From positions 1 through 6,245 of the forward strand of contig SCST01000155.1 in assembly GCA_004299465.1 (NCBI GenBank): a DNA stretch of 6,245 nucleotides. The letters are read 5' to 3'. This DNA is from Methylovulum sp. GTDB taxonomy: Bacteria; Pseudomonadota; Gammaproteobacteria; Methylococcales; Methylomonadaceae. The position numbers and the translations under genes are program-made. Each line of letters starts with the position of its first letter. The first letter of the stretch is position 1. The notes under the pieces are model-generated. The model searched no databases and was not told the origin of the DNA. It saw only the letters and a list, made by a program, of their open reading frames with translations. Below are positions 6,076-6,245 of the stretch, in pieces.

Positions 6076-6092
6076 AGGCTTATTCTCCTCTT
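6076..6092 (-). promoter_or_regulatory. Shine-Dalgarno site that sets the cytochrome start
   Basis: AAGAGGAG (complement of 6085-6092) is a strong ribosome site, nine bases before ATG 6075. The reading frame is open a further 35 codons upstream to an ATG at 6180, but that extension would bury the signal peptide inside the protein and has no such site. Confidence 0.8.
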
Positions 6093-6111
6093 GGTTGGCG
6101 GACATCAAGCG

Positions 6112-6150
6112 GGTTTTGCAGATGGATTTGCCGGGAGGCGGTGCAAAACC
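6112..6150 (-). promoter_or_regulatory. Stem-loop in the cytochrome leader
   Basis: GGTTTTGCA (6112-6120) and TGCAAAACC (6142-6150) form a perfect 9-bp stem. Its 21-base loop can form a small inner GCC/GGC stem. It lies about 20 bases upstream of the Shine-Dalgarno site of the cytochrome gene and would be in its leader RNA if the promoter is further upstream. It could be an operator, an mRNA stability element or a control hairpin. The sequence alone does not tell. Confidence 0.4.
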
Positions 6151-6195
6151 GGCAAGCTTAAAATGCTCAGGCCGCGGCATGGTGAGCGTGAAAGC

Positions 6196-6245
6196 TCCGG
6201 TGAAAATGCCGGAACCTGGCAGGACAAGCTAAAAGCATTGTCCTG
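6196..6245. other. Two small inverted repeats at the right edge
   Basis: TCCGG/CCGGA (6196-6200 with 6209-6213) is followed by the perfect 8-bp pair CAGGACAA/TTGTCCTG (6220-6227 with 6238-6245), which ends exactly at the window edge and may extend beyond it. It lies 145 or more bases upstream of the cytochrome start and may be the terminator of an unseen gene or part of the promoter region. No promoter could be assigned. Confidence 0.3.

Noticed and set aside
6076..6180. 35-residue N-terminal extension of the cytochrome from ATG 6180
   Set aside because: It would place the signal peptide internally, and the strong ribosome site at 6085-6090 points to ATG 6075. The extension has no recognisable features.

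Overview
The window looks like chromosomal DNA of a gammaproteobacterium with a moderate, roughly even base composition. The style of folP, the ECF sigma/zinc-finger anti-sigma pair and a beta-propeller di-heme cytochrome suggest a methanotroph-like (Methylococcales) background. That placement is an inference from remembered family resemblance, not something the sequence proves.

Layout, left to right: (1) the 3' part of a PAS-GGDEF diguanylate cyclase on the + strand, cut by the left edge; (2) a 171-base gap holding a long palindromic element followed by T residues; (3) a complete dihydropteroate synthase gene (folP, +); (4) a 408-base convergent gap with a run of small hairpins, a GC-rich REP-like palindrome and a possible terminator for the leftward operon; (5) on the - strand, an ECF-type sigma factor gene followed after about 70 bases by a short zinc-finger anti-sigma factor gene; (6) a 335-base gap with a strong hairpin that fits a terminator for the next gene; (7) on the - strand, a 791-residue exported protein that fuses a YVTN-type beta-propeller to a C-terminal di-heme (two CXXCH) cytochrome c peroxidase/MauG-like domain; (8) its leader, with a good Shine-Dalgarno site and a 9-bp stem-loop just upstream.

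The genes do not form one pathway. The cyclase makes the second messenger c-di-GMP, and folP serves folate synthesis. The sigma/anti-sigma pair is an envelope- or stress-type transcription switch. The cytochrome is a periplasmic or surface redox enzyme. The three - strand genes run in the same direction (cytochrome, sigma, anti-sigma), but the hairpin after the cytochrome suggests that the sigma pair is transcribed separately. Whether the sigma factor controls the cytochrome cannot be read from the sequence.

Most worth a second look: the propeller/di-heme fusion, which has no methionine after its second heme site and carries an Asp-rich loop; the anti-sigma factor with no membrane segment; the cytochrome leader hairpin; and the three unlike palindromic elements in the gaps. 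I saw no clear evidence of a wholly new multi-gene system, CRISPR array, transposase or RNA gene.
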